Source: Bathyarchaeum sp965602795 (GTDB taxonomy: Archaea; Thermoproteota; Bathyarchaeia; Bathyarchaeales; Bathyarchaeaceae). From it: a DNA stretch of 30,676 nt. Where the stretch lies: positions 1-30,676 of the forward strand of contig CBFCZR010000006.1 of assembly GCA_965602795.1 (NCBI GenBank), in the 5' to 3' direction. Below the pieces are notes generated by a model. The model was not told where the DNA came from and made no database searches. It saw nothing but the letters and a program-made list of their open reading frames with translations. The position numbers and the translations under genes were made by a program. Shown here piece by piece: positions 1-7,336 of this stretch (its first letter is position 1; each line of letters starts with the position of its first letter).

Positions 1-1082
1 TGAAGGCGCCGACCAAATCGAAAATTAATATCATTGGTATGGTTACGGAAAAAAGGGAAGCTAAAGAAAGACTCTTCGTGAAAATCGAGGACCTAGAATC
101 AAGCGCCACCGTACTTGTATCTCCAAACTTAAGCAAAGAAATTATAGAAAAAGCCCGAGCTATACTGTTAGATCAAGTTATCTGCGTAAAGGCAATAAAA
201 GGAAACAATGACCTGATCATCGCAAAAGATTTCATTCTACCAGAGCTTCCACAGAAGACACCCCACAAAGCCTCAATCCCAGTTTATGCAGCTTTAATGT
301 CAGATCTTCATGTTGGAAGCAAAAAATTCATGGAAAAAGAATTCAATCGATTTCTAAGCTGGCTAAAAGGAGAAAGAGGTAACCGAAAACTCAGAGAAAT
401 AGCGGGGCACATTAAATATTTGGTAATAGCAGGTGACATTGTAGACGGAATAGGAATATATCCAGGGCAACTGGAAGGGCTAGAGATAACGGATATTTAC
501 GAACAATACAGGGAAGCCGCAAAACTTCTCGAACAGGTTCCTGAATATATTGAAATAATAATTATCCCCGGCAACCACGATGCATGTAGAAAGGCATTAC
601 CGCAGCCGGCACTACCAAAAGACTATGCAGAACCGCTATACGAAGCACGGAAAGTATATTCGCTTGGAAACCCATCCACAATCAGCCTTCACGGAGTAGA
701 GACATTACTATTTCACGGACGGAGCTTGGACGATATCGCAGCTGTTGCCCCAAACGTCAGTTTTGATACCCCAGACAAATCTATGAAGTTTTTGTTACAG
801 GGCAGGCACCTTGCGCCCATTTACGGCGAGAGAACCCCAATTGCCCCAGAAAAACGTGATTTTATGGTCATAGATAGGATACCAGATATCTTTCATGCTG
901 GGCACGTGCATGTACTGAAGTGTAATAGATATAGGGGAACGCTTATTGTGAATTCAGGGGCATGGCAAAAACAAACAGATTTTCAACAAAAAATGGGGCT
1001 TGTCCCCACCCCAGGAATTGTACCTATAGTGAACCTTCAAACATCTAAGATTTCAACAATAGATTTCACTGAACCTTGGTGA
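1..1082 (+). CDS. polB: DNA polymerase II (PolD) small subunit DP1, 5'-truncated by window edge
   Basis: Small subunit of the archaeal D-family replicative polymerase, carrying the Mre11-like 3'-5' proofreading exonuclease. The frame is open from position 3, so the gene starts outside the window; the Met at 39 is internal, inside the OB fold (IIGMVTEKREAK). The calcineurin-like phosphoesterase domain follows, with its metal-binding motifs in order: SDLHVG near nt 300, AGDIVDG near 430, PGNHDA near 570, FHGRS near 712 and AGHVHV near 897. All expected Asp/His/Asn ligands are present, so the nuclease looks active. About 359 residues are visible; the N-terminal part of this usually 450-650-residue protein is missing only because of the edge. 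It converges on orc1/cdc6 with a 40 bp gap. Its partner DP2 lies at 9604-13017. Confidence 0.95.
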   Translation, partial: KAPTKSKINIIGMVTEKREAKERLFVKIEDLESSATVLVSPNLSKEIIEKARAILLDQVICVKAIKGNNDLIIAKDFILPELPQKTPHKASIPVYAALMSDLHVGSKKFMEKEFNRFLSWLKGERGNRKLREIAGHIKYLVIAGDIVDGIGIYPGQLEGLEITDIYEQYREAAKLLEQVPEYIEIIIIPGNHDACRKALPQPALPKDYAEPLYEARKVYSLGNPSTISLHGVETLLFHGRSLDDIAAVAPNVSFDTPDKSMKFLLQGRHLAPIYGERTPIAPEKRDFMVIDRIPDIFHAGHVHVLKCNRYRGTLIVNSGAWQKQTDFQQKMGLVPTPGIVPIVNLQTSKISTIDFTEPW

Positions 1083-1122
1083 TACTGTCAAAAAAGAATG
1101 TTTAATCCAATCTTCAAGAGAA

Positions 1123-2379
1123 TTACATGCCACTAAGACAGCTGGGGACATAGCCTAACAATTCCTGAAATCGATCATTATCAGTAAACACCTTTCTGAC
1201 AAGACTGCGACCTATGCCTAGACGGATTTTTTTTGTGCGTCCATGCCGGCCCATGCTCACAACGCGTGCATTTAATAAGCCTATCATATCTAACTCGCTG
1301 ATTAGGCCGCTTACTCGTCTCTGAGTCAGCGGTGAGAGACCGGATTGCTCACAGAGTTCACAATATATTCCATAAATATCGCCAGTGATGGAGTAATTAA
1401 TTTTTGTTTTACCCAAGAGATAAACACTGCATAAGACTAATTTGGAGTGCACTGGAAGATTTTCTAAAACCTCAACTATCCGATCGTGTTCCACTCGTTT
1501 TTCTGCCTGCCGCACATTATCTTCGTTAACAAATGTTGCACCTTCCCGTTCTGCTAATTCGCCTGCAACGCGGAGGAGGTCTAAAGCTCGTCTAGCGTCA
1601 CCGTGCTCTGCGGCAGCCAACGCAGCGCATAATGCTATAGCACTATCACGAAGAGCACCTTCGGAAAACGCTAGTTGGGCACGTCTCCAGAGGATTTCTT
1701 GGAGTTCAGCTGCATCGTAGGGCCTGAAAACCATCTCTTCTTCGCTTAAAGAACTTAGAACTCGTGGATCCAAAAACTCCTTAAATCGAAGGTCGTTTGA
1801 GATTCCTATTATCGCTGTTCGTCCGTGACGAAGAGTCTCATTTATCCGGGTTAATTCGTAGAGGAGGGTGTCGCCACGAGATTTTATCAGCGCATCAATT
1901 TCGTCGAGGACAACTATGAAGATTTTTCTTTGTTTGTCTAGACCATCTTTAAATCGGTCAAAGACTTCTCCGACAGCCAAACCGGTGAAAGGAACTTTCA
2001 CATTTAGAGCGTTACATAAGCTTGAGAGAACTCGGTATTCGGTGCCAGCTAGACGGCAGTTCACGTAACAAATTTCAATAGAGGCTCCTAGTTCATGCGC
2101 CTTAGAGGATAGTTTGTTCAGAACGTATTTGGTGACTGCTGTTTTTCCTGTTCCAGTTTTTCCGTAGATGAACGTGTTGGAGCAGGGAGAACCTCTTAAG
2201 ACGGGTGCAACTATTCCACCTAAACCACGGATTTGTTTATCGCGGTGTGGCAGTTTGTTGGGGATATAATCATGGCGTAATACTTCTCGGTCTTTAAAAA
2301 TGTGGGTATTAGTCAAAAAATGATTGAAAATATCTTCAAGTGTATCAGTTTCGGTCAGTCTTATAATCTCCTCTAACAT
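1123..2379 (-). CDS. cdc6: Orc1/Cdc6 replication initiator
   Basis: AAA+ initiator that binds origin recognition boxes and helps load MCM. The 418-residue length is normal for the family. Walker A (GKTGTGKT) is at 73-80, Walker B (VVLDEID) at about 156-162, sensor 1 Asn in IGISND near 195, sensor 2 in GDARRALDLLR near 260-270, and a winged-helix domain at about 300-400. The ATG at 2379 is the first Met. The gene reads away from the gene-free stretch 2380-3177, which holds ORB-like elements: the usual position of an archaeal cdc6 next to its own origin. A weak ORB-like motif at 2406-2422 overlaps the probable promoter, which would allow autoregulation (inference). Confidence 0.95.
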   Translation of the reverse strand: MLEEIIRLTETDTLEDIFNHFLTNTHIFKDREVLRHDYIPNKLPHRDKQIRGLGGIVAPVLRGSPCSNTFIYGKTGTGKTAVTKYVLNKLSSKAHELGASIEICYVNCRLAGTEYRVLSSLCNALNVKVPFTGLAVGEVFDRFKDGLDKQRKIFIVVLDEIDALIKSRGDTLLYELTRINETLRHGRTAIIGISNDLRFKEFLDPRVLSSLSEEEMVFRPYDAAELQEILWRRAQLAFSEGALRDSAIALCAALAAAEHGDARRALDLLRVAGELAEREGATFVNEDNVRQAEKRVEHDRIVEVLENLPVHSKLVLCSVYLLGKTKINYSITGDIYGIYCELCEQSGLSPLTQRRVSGLISELDMIGLLNARVVSMGRHGRTKKIRLGIGRSLVRKVFTDNDRFQELLGYVPSCLSGM

Positions 2380-2538
2380 ACAGTGAAATTATTGCCTCGA
2401 TTGCATTTCCAGTAGATAAAAACTCTCATAAAAAAAAGTAGATAAGGTGCACAAAAAAATAAAGGGAGACATAGCTTTTTGGATAGAAGCAGTTTTAGGT
2501 TGTTTGTACATAGGGAACGGAGGTTATAGACTCGCGCA

Positions 2539-2559
2539 CCCCTATATTTCTCATGGAAA
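2539..2559 (-). promoter_or_regulatory. ORB-like element (moderate)
   Basis: Begins CCCCTATA, continues TTTCTCATGGAAA. It matches the 2979-2999 element at about 16 of 21 positions and in the same orientation, conserving the C-run, the TTTCT block and TGGAAA. It lies just left of the AT-rich stretch 2580-2716. Confidence 0.5.
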
Positions 2560-2579
2560 AAAGAAAGATTCTAAGCCGA

Positions 2580-2716
2580 TTAGAGTAGAAAAGAATCATT
2601 TTTTACGAAGTAATTATTATTGTTGAAAAGAATCTCGTGGGCATTATAGTTTAAAGTAGTATTTAATCGTAATTATCAAAAAAATTTGAGGCTTTTCTAC
2701 AAAAAATTGATTGTGA
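2580..2716. other. AT-rich stretch, candidate duplex unwinding element
   Basis: Long A/T runs with little G+C, for example around 2598-2625 and 2650-2690. It is clearly more AT-rich than the flanking coding DNA and is bracketed by ORB-like elements. The role in origin melting is inferred from position. Confidence 0.4.
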
Positions 2717-2747
2717 GACTTGGCTGGAACTTTAACTGGAGTTCTTT

Positions 2748-2768
2748 GATGGAATGGAAATTGAGGGG
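2748..2768 (+). promoter_or_regulatory. ORB-like element (weak, opposite orientation)
   Basis: Contains AATGGAAA followed by GAGGGG, keeping the GGAAA core and terminal G-run (about 13 of 21 consensus positions). It lies right of the AT-rich stretch and faces the 2979 element. The left half of the dyad is poor, so this call is tentative. Confidence 0.3.
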
Positions 2769-2830
2769 TCTGAGTCTTATTCGTTCTTTTGTGGGCTAGC
2801 TGTAGTCTCTTGAGACACACAAAGTATTAT

Positions 2831-3157
2831 TTCACGAAGAGTCTTTCCTATCTATATGTTAACAGTTTGTGTTAACTTCACTGTGAAAGACTGTGAAGCT
2901 AGATACTAAATTATCTATTTTTCTCTGTTTATTGTCTAAAAGAACGTAGATTGCGTCTTTTCAAGTGTATAGAAACGACCCCTTGGTTTCTACTGGAAAA
3001 CTGGATTTAACCTGTTCTCTTTTTCTGTTTTGTGAACGTAAACTGTAGTGAAGCTTGTGAACCTAATAAACTACAAAATTCACTTCTTTTATGTTTTAAA
3101 CCTTTTTTTAGGGTTTTTTTACTTCACAATTCTACCGTAATCTCTATAACCTGTGAA
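2831..3157. repeat. Cluster of ten GTGAA/TTCAC pentamers
   Basis: TTCAC at 2831, 2877, 3079 and 3123; GTGAA at 2883, 2893, 3032, 3048, 3057 and 3153. Most extend to (C/T)TGTGAA. TTCACTGTGAA at 2877-2887 is a perfect inverted repeat. Under one is expected by chance in 327 bp. The cluster surrounds the strong ORB-like element and ends at the promoter of the wHTH gene at 3178. It could bind that protein or be part of the origin. Confidence 0.6.
2979..2999 (-). promoter_or_regulatory. ORB-like Orc1/Cdc6-binding element (strong)
   Basis: Begins CCCCTTGG, continues TTTCTACTGGAAA. By hand it agrees at about 18 of 21 positions with the reverse complement of the archaeal ORB consensus as I recall it (G-run plus TTCCAGTGGAAAC core). 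The G-rich side points left, toward the AT-rich region. Confidence 0.65.
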
Positions 3158-3173
3158 TGTTAACTAGTTAACA
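3141..3173 (+). promoter_or_regulatory. TATA-like box and palindromic operator before the wHTH gene
   Basis: A TATA-like sequence (CTCTATAACC) at 3141-3150 is followed by the perfect 16 bp palindrome TGTTAACTAGTTAACA at 3158-3173, ending 4 bp before the ATG at 3178. The palindrome sits where the transcription start of a leaderless mRNA would be. A related GTTAAC-N7-GTTAAC pair lies at 2858-2876. Autorepression by the wHTH product is a reasonable guess. Confidence 0.5.
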
Positions 3174-3177
3174 CTAA

Positions 3178-3600
3178 ATGGTGGATGGCATGCCTGCCAA
3201 AAAATTGCGCGTCGAGGTCTTCAATAATGGAGATCGTTACACGATAACCTTTGAGGGTCAAGTTACGAGAGATAAGACTCTTCGTCTACTTGATTTGGTT
3301 GAACTTTTGGGAGGAATGCCGACCGTAAATACTGAAACATCTCGCTCCCCGTCTGAAATATCTAAGATCGAAAAGGTTCGTTTAGCGGCAGAAAAAAATT
3401 TTCCTGTGAGCTGGTTTTCTTCAAAAGAATTACAAGCAGTGTACGAAAAGCAGTTTAATGAACCAATTCGCTTGAGTACCACATCAACCTACCTATCTCG
3501 TCTAGCAGACCGGGGATTTTTCAATAAGAAAGGCGCTTCAAATAAAATACGTTACAAAATTATGACTCCAATATCAAACTATCAGGTTCACGAAAGATAA
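3178..3600 (+). CDS. Small winged-helix protein upstream of nurA-herA (unknown function)
   Basis: A 140-residue protein I cannot assign to a named family. The first ~45 residues look like a small beta-rich domain (LRVEVFNNGDRYTITFEG). A linker follows, and residues ~65-135 look like a winged helix: helices around VRLAAEKNFP and SSKELQAVYEKQF, a recognition-helix-like STTSTYLSRLADRGFF, then a basic wing (KKGASNKIRYKI). ATG at 3178 or the in-frame ATG at 3190 could be the start; spacing to the TATA-like box suggests a leaderless mRNA. It lies 68 bp upstream of nurA on the same strand, beside the candidate origin and under a palindromic operator. Possible roles are regulator of the nurA-herA unit or an origin-binding protein; neither is proven. 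Confidence 0.8.
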   Translation: MVDGMPAKKLRVEVFNNGDRYTITFEGQVTRDKTLRLLDLVELLGGMPTVNTETSRSPSEISKIEKVRLAAEKNFPVSWFSSKELQAVYEKQFNEPIRLSTTSTYLSRLADRGFFNKKGASNKIRYKIMTPISNYQVHER

Positions 3601-3668
3601 TAAATAACTTTAAACTAGTTATTTTGATGCTAGATTGTAAAACTCTTCGTGTTCGAGGAAAGTCGCAT

Positions 3669-4703
3669 ATGAGTAAGATACAACAAGATTTGATTGAACT
3701 GAAAACAAAGCTGAAGACATATGTCGATAAGGGTCGCCAAATAGGTTTTCGGGGTATTAGGAAGCAACCACTAATTGTCACTAAACCTGATATGAGCAAG
3801 ATTAGACCTATAACGAAAGTTAACAGCTGTGATTCGCGGTTTTTGGCTGTGGATTGTTCTACCAGAATTTTGAAGAGAGCTCACAACTGGGGCGTTTACT
3901 TAATGCGTGTTGCCTACGCCTCTGTGGAAAACCGCGAAGTCAATTGGGGTTATGATGAAAGTCTTGTTTGCGCAATTGGGGACCGCCGTTATCGCTCTAA
4001 CTTTTTGATTGACCGTAGGCTGCAACTGGAAAGTGAAATGGCGCTGAAACTTCTTCACGAAGAGCCTGCTAGGCATGTAGAGCCACATGGGAAGACTCTT
4101 CGTGGACTAGGCGAGGGAGATTATGTTTTATTAGATGGGGCTAGTTTCTTTGGTGGAAAACGTGGATTCCACATTTCGTTATACGAAGAGGCTCTTCGTA
4201 AAAAGGTTAATCTTCTCGCCGTGAGTAAACAGTCTCCTATGTTATGTGATGAGAAGGGGCGAGATTTTATGGCATCAGCGTTTATTCTTGCGTCTTATCC
4301 TCGTTGGGTTTATCATCCGGTTAAGGAAGCGAATATGGAATCGCATCTTTACGGAGATGTGTCTATTGTAAAGTTGTGTGAAGACAGTCAACATGTTTTC
4401 CGTTGTGACATAATGGGTCCTTTAGTTTCCACTAACGTACCCGAGATTCTTTCTCCCCTCACCTCTCTTTCCGAAGATCCACGGTGTTTAGGTTACCCTG
4501 TTACCCTTTGGCTTGCCCACGACTTTTCTGGAGCATCCAACTCAAAAATTCTTCAATATTATGATTTAATTGAGAAAGAACTGTCAGCTGAAGGAATCTT
4601 AGAGCCTCTTCGTAGGGAAGAGCTTTCCTGCAGTTTTGCTGACAAAATACATGGAATAACTAACCCCTTCGAAGGCGGTGGTGAAGGCTTTGACCGAATA
4701 TGA
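3669..4703 (+). CDS. nurA: NurA 5'-3' nuclease
   Basis: NurA-family nuclease that works with HerA in resecting DNA ends for homologous recombination. The RNase H-like core shows RFLAVDCS (Asp62), GDYVLLDGASFFGG (Asp155) and LLAVSKQSP (Lys186), with the conserved C-terminal TLWLAHDFSGASNS segment. The ATG at 3669 (344 residues) is chosen because GAGG lies 10 nt upstream at 3655-3658. TTG 3624 and ATG 3627 are in-frame alternatives adding 14-15 residues but lack a clear ribosome site. The 3' end overlaps herA by 26 bp, indicating coupled translation. Mre11 and Rad50, often in the same operon in other archaea, are absent from this window. The gene contains five copies of the CTCTTCGT octamer, with a sixth just upstream of the chosen start. 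Confidence 0.9.
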   Translation: MSKIQQDLIELKTKLKTYVDKGRQIGFRGIRKQPLIVTKPDMSKIRPITKVNSCDSRFLAVDCSTRILKRAHNWGVYLMRVAYASVENREVNWGYDESLVCAIGDRRYRSNFLIDRRLQLESEMALKLLHEEPARHVEPHGKTLRGLGEGDYVLLDGASFFGGKRGFHISLYEEALRKKVNLLAVSKQSPMLCDEKGRDFMASAFILASYPRWVYHPVKEANMESHLYGDVSIVKLCEDSQHVFRCDIMGPLVSTNVPEILSPLTSLSEDPRCLGYPVTLWLAHDFSGASNSKILQYYDLIEKELSAEGILEPLRREELSCSFADKIHGITNPFEGGGEGFDRI

Positions 4704-6252
4704 ACCTGTTGGCTTTGTCCGCGACGTAAAGGGAGATACTGTTTCCTTTTTTCTAAATCAGGGAGCAAACCTTTCTTTTGGTCAAATTGTGAGAATAGAC
4801 TCTGATAATCGGAGTTTCTATGCTCGTGTCGTAGATGCCGGAAGCTCCTCTACGCTGAAAACTAATGAGCAGCTTCGTGAGGCGGAGGGAAAAGAGTCTT
4901 TTGGGCCTTACTCCAGCTTCAGGCATGTTGACGCGATTCTATTCCTTGAAAAGATTTCTGACCGAACCCGTTCTCCAACGTTTAATCCAAATTATATGGA
5001 TCGCGTATATACCACAAACGAAGAGGACTATTCTGTTTTGCGGCTTGCAGGGGATTTGGAAATAGGTTTTCTGCGTTCCGGAGAAGAGGTTCTAGGCGAG
5101 GTCGGTATGAGCGTTAAGGCTATCCCGAAGATGATGGGCATGTTCGGAATGACTGGCTCAGGAAAAACCAACACTGAACTTATTCTAAACGCGCGCATAA
5201 TCGATAACCCTGAAACCGTTGGTCTTATCTTCGATTTTGCCGGTCAGTTATTATCCGGTAAAGATATTGGCTCTGAGAGCGGTCTACGGGATCACCCTCT
5301 CTTTCATAGTAAGGTGCGTTACTATTCAGCTAGAGATGGCAAATTGTGTATAGGTTTGCGAACTCTTACTCCTGGAAGGTTATGGACAATCTTTTCTGGT
5401 ATTGGGCGGCCTCAAGTGAGGGTTGCTCGGAGGCTTTATGAGCAGCTGGGCAGGTGCTGGATTGAGCAAGCGCTAGAGATATACCGTAATGAAGGGCATA
5501 CTGGTATTGGGCGGATTATCAGTTATCAGCAAAAAACTGTAATTAGTGCCTTGATGAGTAGGCTTTCTGACCTTCCGCCGCATCTCTACCCCCCCTCCAA
5601 CTACAACTTCATAGATGATGTGGTCCAAAACGTAAGTAAAGGAATAACTTGTCTTGTTGATATTTCGGGCTTAACTTCTGAGGAGCAACAAAACGTCACC
5701 TGCCTCACCGCAAGCAATGTTGCCTATCATTATAAGCGGTTGTGGGAGAGCAATTTCGAAGAATGGAAAAAGCTTCCAACCCTATTGATAACCTTGGAAG
5801 AGGCTCATGCGTTTCTTGACCCCGAAATACGCAGAACAATCTTTTCTGACATCGCCCTCACATACCGGAAGTATCGCGTTGGACTAAACGCTGTGACCCC
5901 AAGGCCTTCCAAGATAAACCGTGATGTATTCGCTGAGCTTTGGACCAAAGTCATCATGAAAACTGAGCTGAAACGAGATAGAGATTATTTGACCCAAAAT
6001 ACGCCATACCTCGAATATAGCGATACTGAGATAAAGATGCTTGATGTGGGGGAAGCGTTGCTTATTTCAGAGCCGCAGATTCGGTTTGCTGTTCCTATAA
6101 AGGTTATTCACTACCCCGATTATGTAAAAGAAAAAGGGAAAGCTGATTATGACTTGCCGGCATCGAAGCCTCTTTCTGAAATGGGTGAAAAATTGAAAAG
6201 ACTCAAAGCTGCCGGGGAGTCTCTTGCGGCGGAAGACAAACCTACGTCTTAG
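4678..6252 (+). CDS. herA: HerA DNA translocase/helicase
   Basis: Hexameric FtsK/VirB4-type ATPase that pumps DNA into NurA. Of 524 residues, the first ~130 form the HAS-like beta-barrel (GFVRDVKGDTVSFFLNQG). Walker A (GMTGSGKT) is at 157-164, Walker B (LLITLEEAHAF) at about 369-379, and an arginine-finger-like region LTYRKYRVG at about 394-402. The usual QRPS segment reads TPRPS here. GTG at 4678 or 4681 is the start, inside the end of nurA, with AGGCGG-like purines just upstream. The 3' end overlaps the convergent gene at 6242-6952 by 11 bp. Coupling to nurA supports a NurA-HerA resection complex. Confidence 0.92.
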   Translation: MVKALTEYEPVGFVRDVKGDTVSFFLNQGANLSFGQIVRIDSDNRSFYARVVDAGSSSTLKTNEQLREAEGKESFGPYSSFRHVDAILFLEKISDRTRSPTFNPNYMDRVYTTNEEDYSVLRLAGDLEIGFLRSGEEVLGEVGMSVKAIPKMMGMFGMTGSGKTNTELILNARIIDNPETVGLIFDFAGQLLSGKDIGSESGLRDHPLFHSKVRYYSARDGKLCIGLRTLTPGRLWTIFSGIGRPQVRVARRLYEQLGRCWIEQALEIYRNEGHTGIGRIISYQQKTVISALMSRLSDLPPHLYPPSNYNFIDDVVQNVSKGITCLVDISGLTSEEQQNVTCLTASNVAYHYKRLWESNFEEWKKLPTLLITLEEAHAFLDPEIRRTIFSDIALTYRKYRVGLNAVTPRPSKINRDVFAELWTKVIMKTELKRDRDYLTQNTPYLEYSDTEIKMLDVGEALLISEPQIRFAVPIKVIHYPDYVKEKGKADYDLPASKPLSEMGEKLKRLKAAGESLAAEDKPTS

Positions 6253-6952
6253 CTTCCCTGCGCTTCAGTATTTTCTGCATTTCTTCCTTTAATCGGTAGA
6301 TATATGGCATCTTATGGGTGTCCCTCTCCAGATACCCGTCTTTATACAATTTCTTCATTAGGCGAGCAGTATGCTCTCTGGTGAGTCCAATTTTTTCTTT
6401 GATTTCAGGCGCCGTCTTTTCGCCCTCTCTGCCGATTGTCTCCAGCACCCTCAACTCCGTTTCAGTCAGTGGCTCCAAAGCCTTCGCCCTTTTTATGGGA
6501 ATTGCCGCCTCTATCTTCGCTTCAGGAACATAAACTTCTTGCTTGATTTTCTCGACCTCAACAAGCTTTTTTATCACTTTGTCTTGGGCTTCCTTTATTC
6601 CCTTGACTTCGCTCCTCATCTCCTCAAGTTGCCCAGAGAACTTCTCTTCAATCTGAGGAACATCCCCCAGCACTTTAGCAAAATCTGTTAACTGTCGATC
6701 ACACTCTTCTATTTTCTTCACAACTCTTTTGTTCTCCAATGATGTTGCTTCAACTTTTTGAGCCACAAAAAGAACACTGTCCTTTTGCCTCTGAAATTGG
6801 CTATCAACACCGATAACTATGTCCTCCACAGCTCCTCTCGCCCTCTCATACTCTTGGCGCAGAGCCCTTATTCGGCGATAATAAAGAAATAATGCTGAAA
6901 TAGTTACAAACAACAGAGCCGACGTCACTAAAAGCAGAAAATCTGAAATCAT
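6242..6952 (-). CDS. Membrane-anchored winged-helix protein with coiled coil
   Basis: A 236-residue protein with a single N-terminal transmembrane helix (about residues 4-24, LLLVTSALLFVTISALFLYY), a long charged coiled coil (about 30-150), and a C-terminal MarR/Lrp-like winged helix (about 158-225: LTETELRVLETIGREGEKTA, PEIKEKIGLTREHTARLMKKL, YLERD wing). The topology puts the DNA-binding domain in the cytoplasm, tethered to the membrane. ATG at 6952 follows GGGAGGG. It converges on herA with an 11 bp overlap. The upstream DNA has a TATA-like box and three TGTGA-type palindromes, two of them between promoter and start codon, which suggests autoregulation. The ligand and targets are unknown. 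Confidence 0.85.
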   Translation of the reverse strand: MISDFLLLVTSALLFVTISALFLYYRRIRALRQEYERARGAVEDIVIGVDSQFQRQKDSVLFVAQKVEATSLENKRVVKKIEECDRQLTDFAKVLGDVPQIEEKFSGQLEEMRSEVKGIKEAQDKVIKKLVEVEKIKQEVYVPEAKIEAAIPIKRAKALEPLTETELRVLETIGREGEKTAPEIKEKIGLTREHTARLMKKLYKDGYLERDTHKMPYIYRLKEEMQKILKRREAKT

Positions 6953-6967
6953 CTGACCCTCCCCAAG

Positions 6968-7083
6968 TCACATGTGATTTTAGCGTGATGTCGTGTGATA
7001 TGCATACCTGATCACACATCACAATTGTATATAAGTAAACTTAAGTTTTTTGTTAAATTGACCTTCGTGACATCACATGTCAC
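6968..7083 (-). promoter_or_regulatory. Promoter and operator cluster of the membrane wHTH gene
   Basis: Reading leftward: TATA-like GTATATAAGT (plus-strand letters) at 7027-7036, then GTGTGAT-N11-ATCACAC at 6993-7017 across the expected transcription start, then TCACATGTGA at 6968-6977 just before the ribosome site. GTGACAT-CAC-ATGTCAC lies upstream of the TATA box at 7067-7083. Placement over the start and leader is typical of repressor sites. Confidence 0.6.
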
Positions 7084-7336
7084 AGTTTGCATTCTCGTGG
7101 AATCCTCTATGCCGGACTATTGACTATCCAGACTTTGCTACGCCTACGCTTCCCCCATACTTTTTCACTTTACGATATTGGCTTAAACTCCTTATTTTCA
7201 GAAAAAACCTATAAAATGGGCTTATTTTGTTGTGAATAAGTTTTGATGCTTTAACCCCCCTCCCAATCTCCTCCGTGAGCTTCGGTGTGTACTGAGAGTG
7301 TTATTTTCAGTTGCAAAAACGGTGTGATTTGTGATG
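7084..7336. other. Remainder of gene-free stretch 6953-7336
   Basis: No gene is supported in the 384 bp between the two leftward genes. Besides the operator cluster at 6968-7083 it holds GTGTGAT at 7322-7328 and the dyad TGTGA-TG-TCACA at 7330-7341, which overlaps the stop codon of the next gene. No RNA gene was recognised. Confidence 0.5.

Larger units (their letters stand above)
2380..3177. other. Candidate replication origin (gene-free, AT-rich, ORB-like elements)
   Basis: About 800 bp without a credible gene, between divergent cdc6 and the wHTH-nurA-herA genes. It contains a strong ORB-like element (2979-2999), a second one (2539-2559), a weak one in the opposite orientation (2748-2768) and a mini-ORB-like motif (2406-2422). 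The stretch 2580-2716 is very AT-rich and is a plausible unwinding element. Ten GTGAA/TTCAC pentamers fall within 2831-3157, and GTTAAC palindromes lie at 2858-2876 and 3158-3173. Neighbouring genes run outward on both sides. Location next to cdc6 plus ORB-like elements flanking AT-rich DNA is the classic archaeal arrangement. That it fires as an origin is inferred. Confidence 0.75.
1648..5025. repeat. Dense cluster of the octamer CTCTTCGT/ACGAAGAG
   Basis: Copies on the plus strand: 72, 3278, 3643, 4096, 4192, 4606, 7394, 10832, 14456, 18158. Copies as ACGAAGAG: 1648, 1828, 2834, 4057, 4183, 5018, 10211, 10221, 24525. That is 19 in the window against roughly one expected from base composition, with eleven inside this interval. 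They fall in different reading frames (encoding LR, LF or (H/D/Y/N)EE) and at least one is intergenic (2834), so a single protein motif does not explain them. The 4183 and 4192 copies form a perfect hairpin around one G. Confidence 0.7.
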
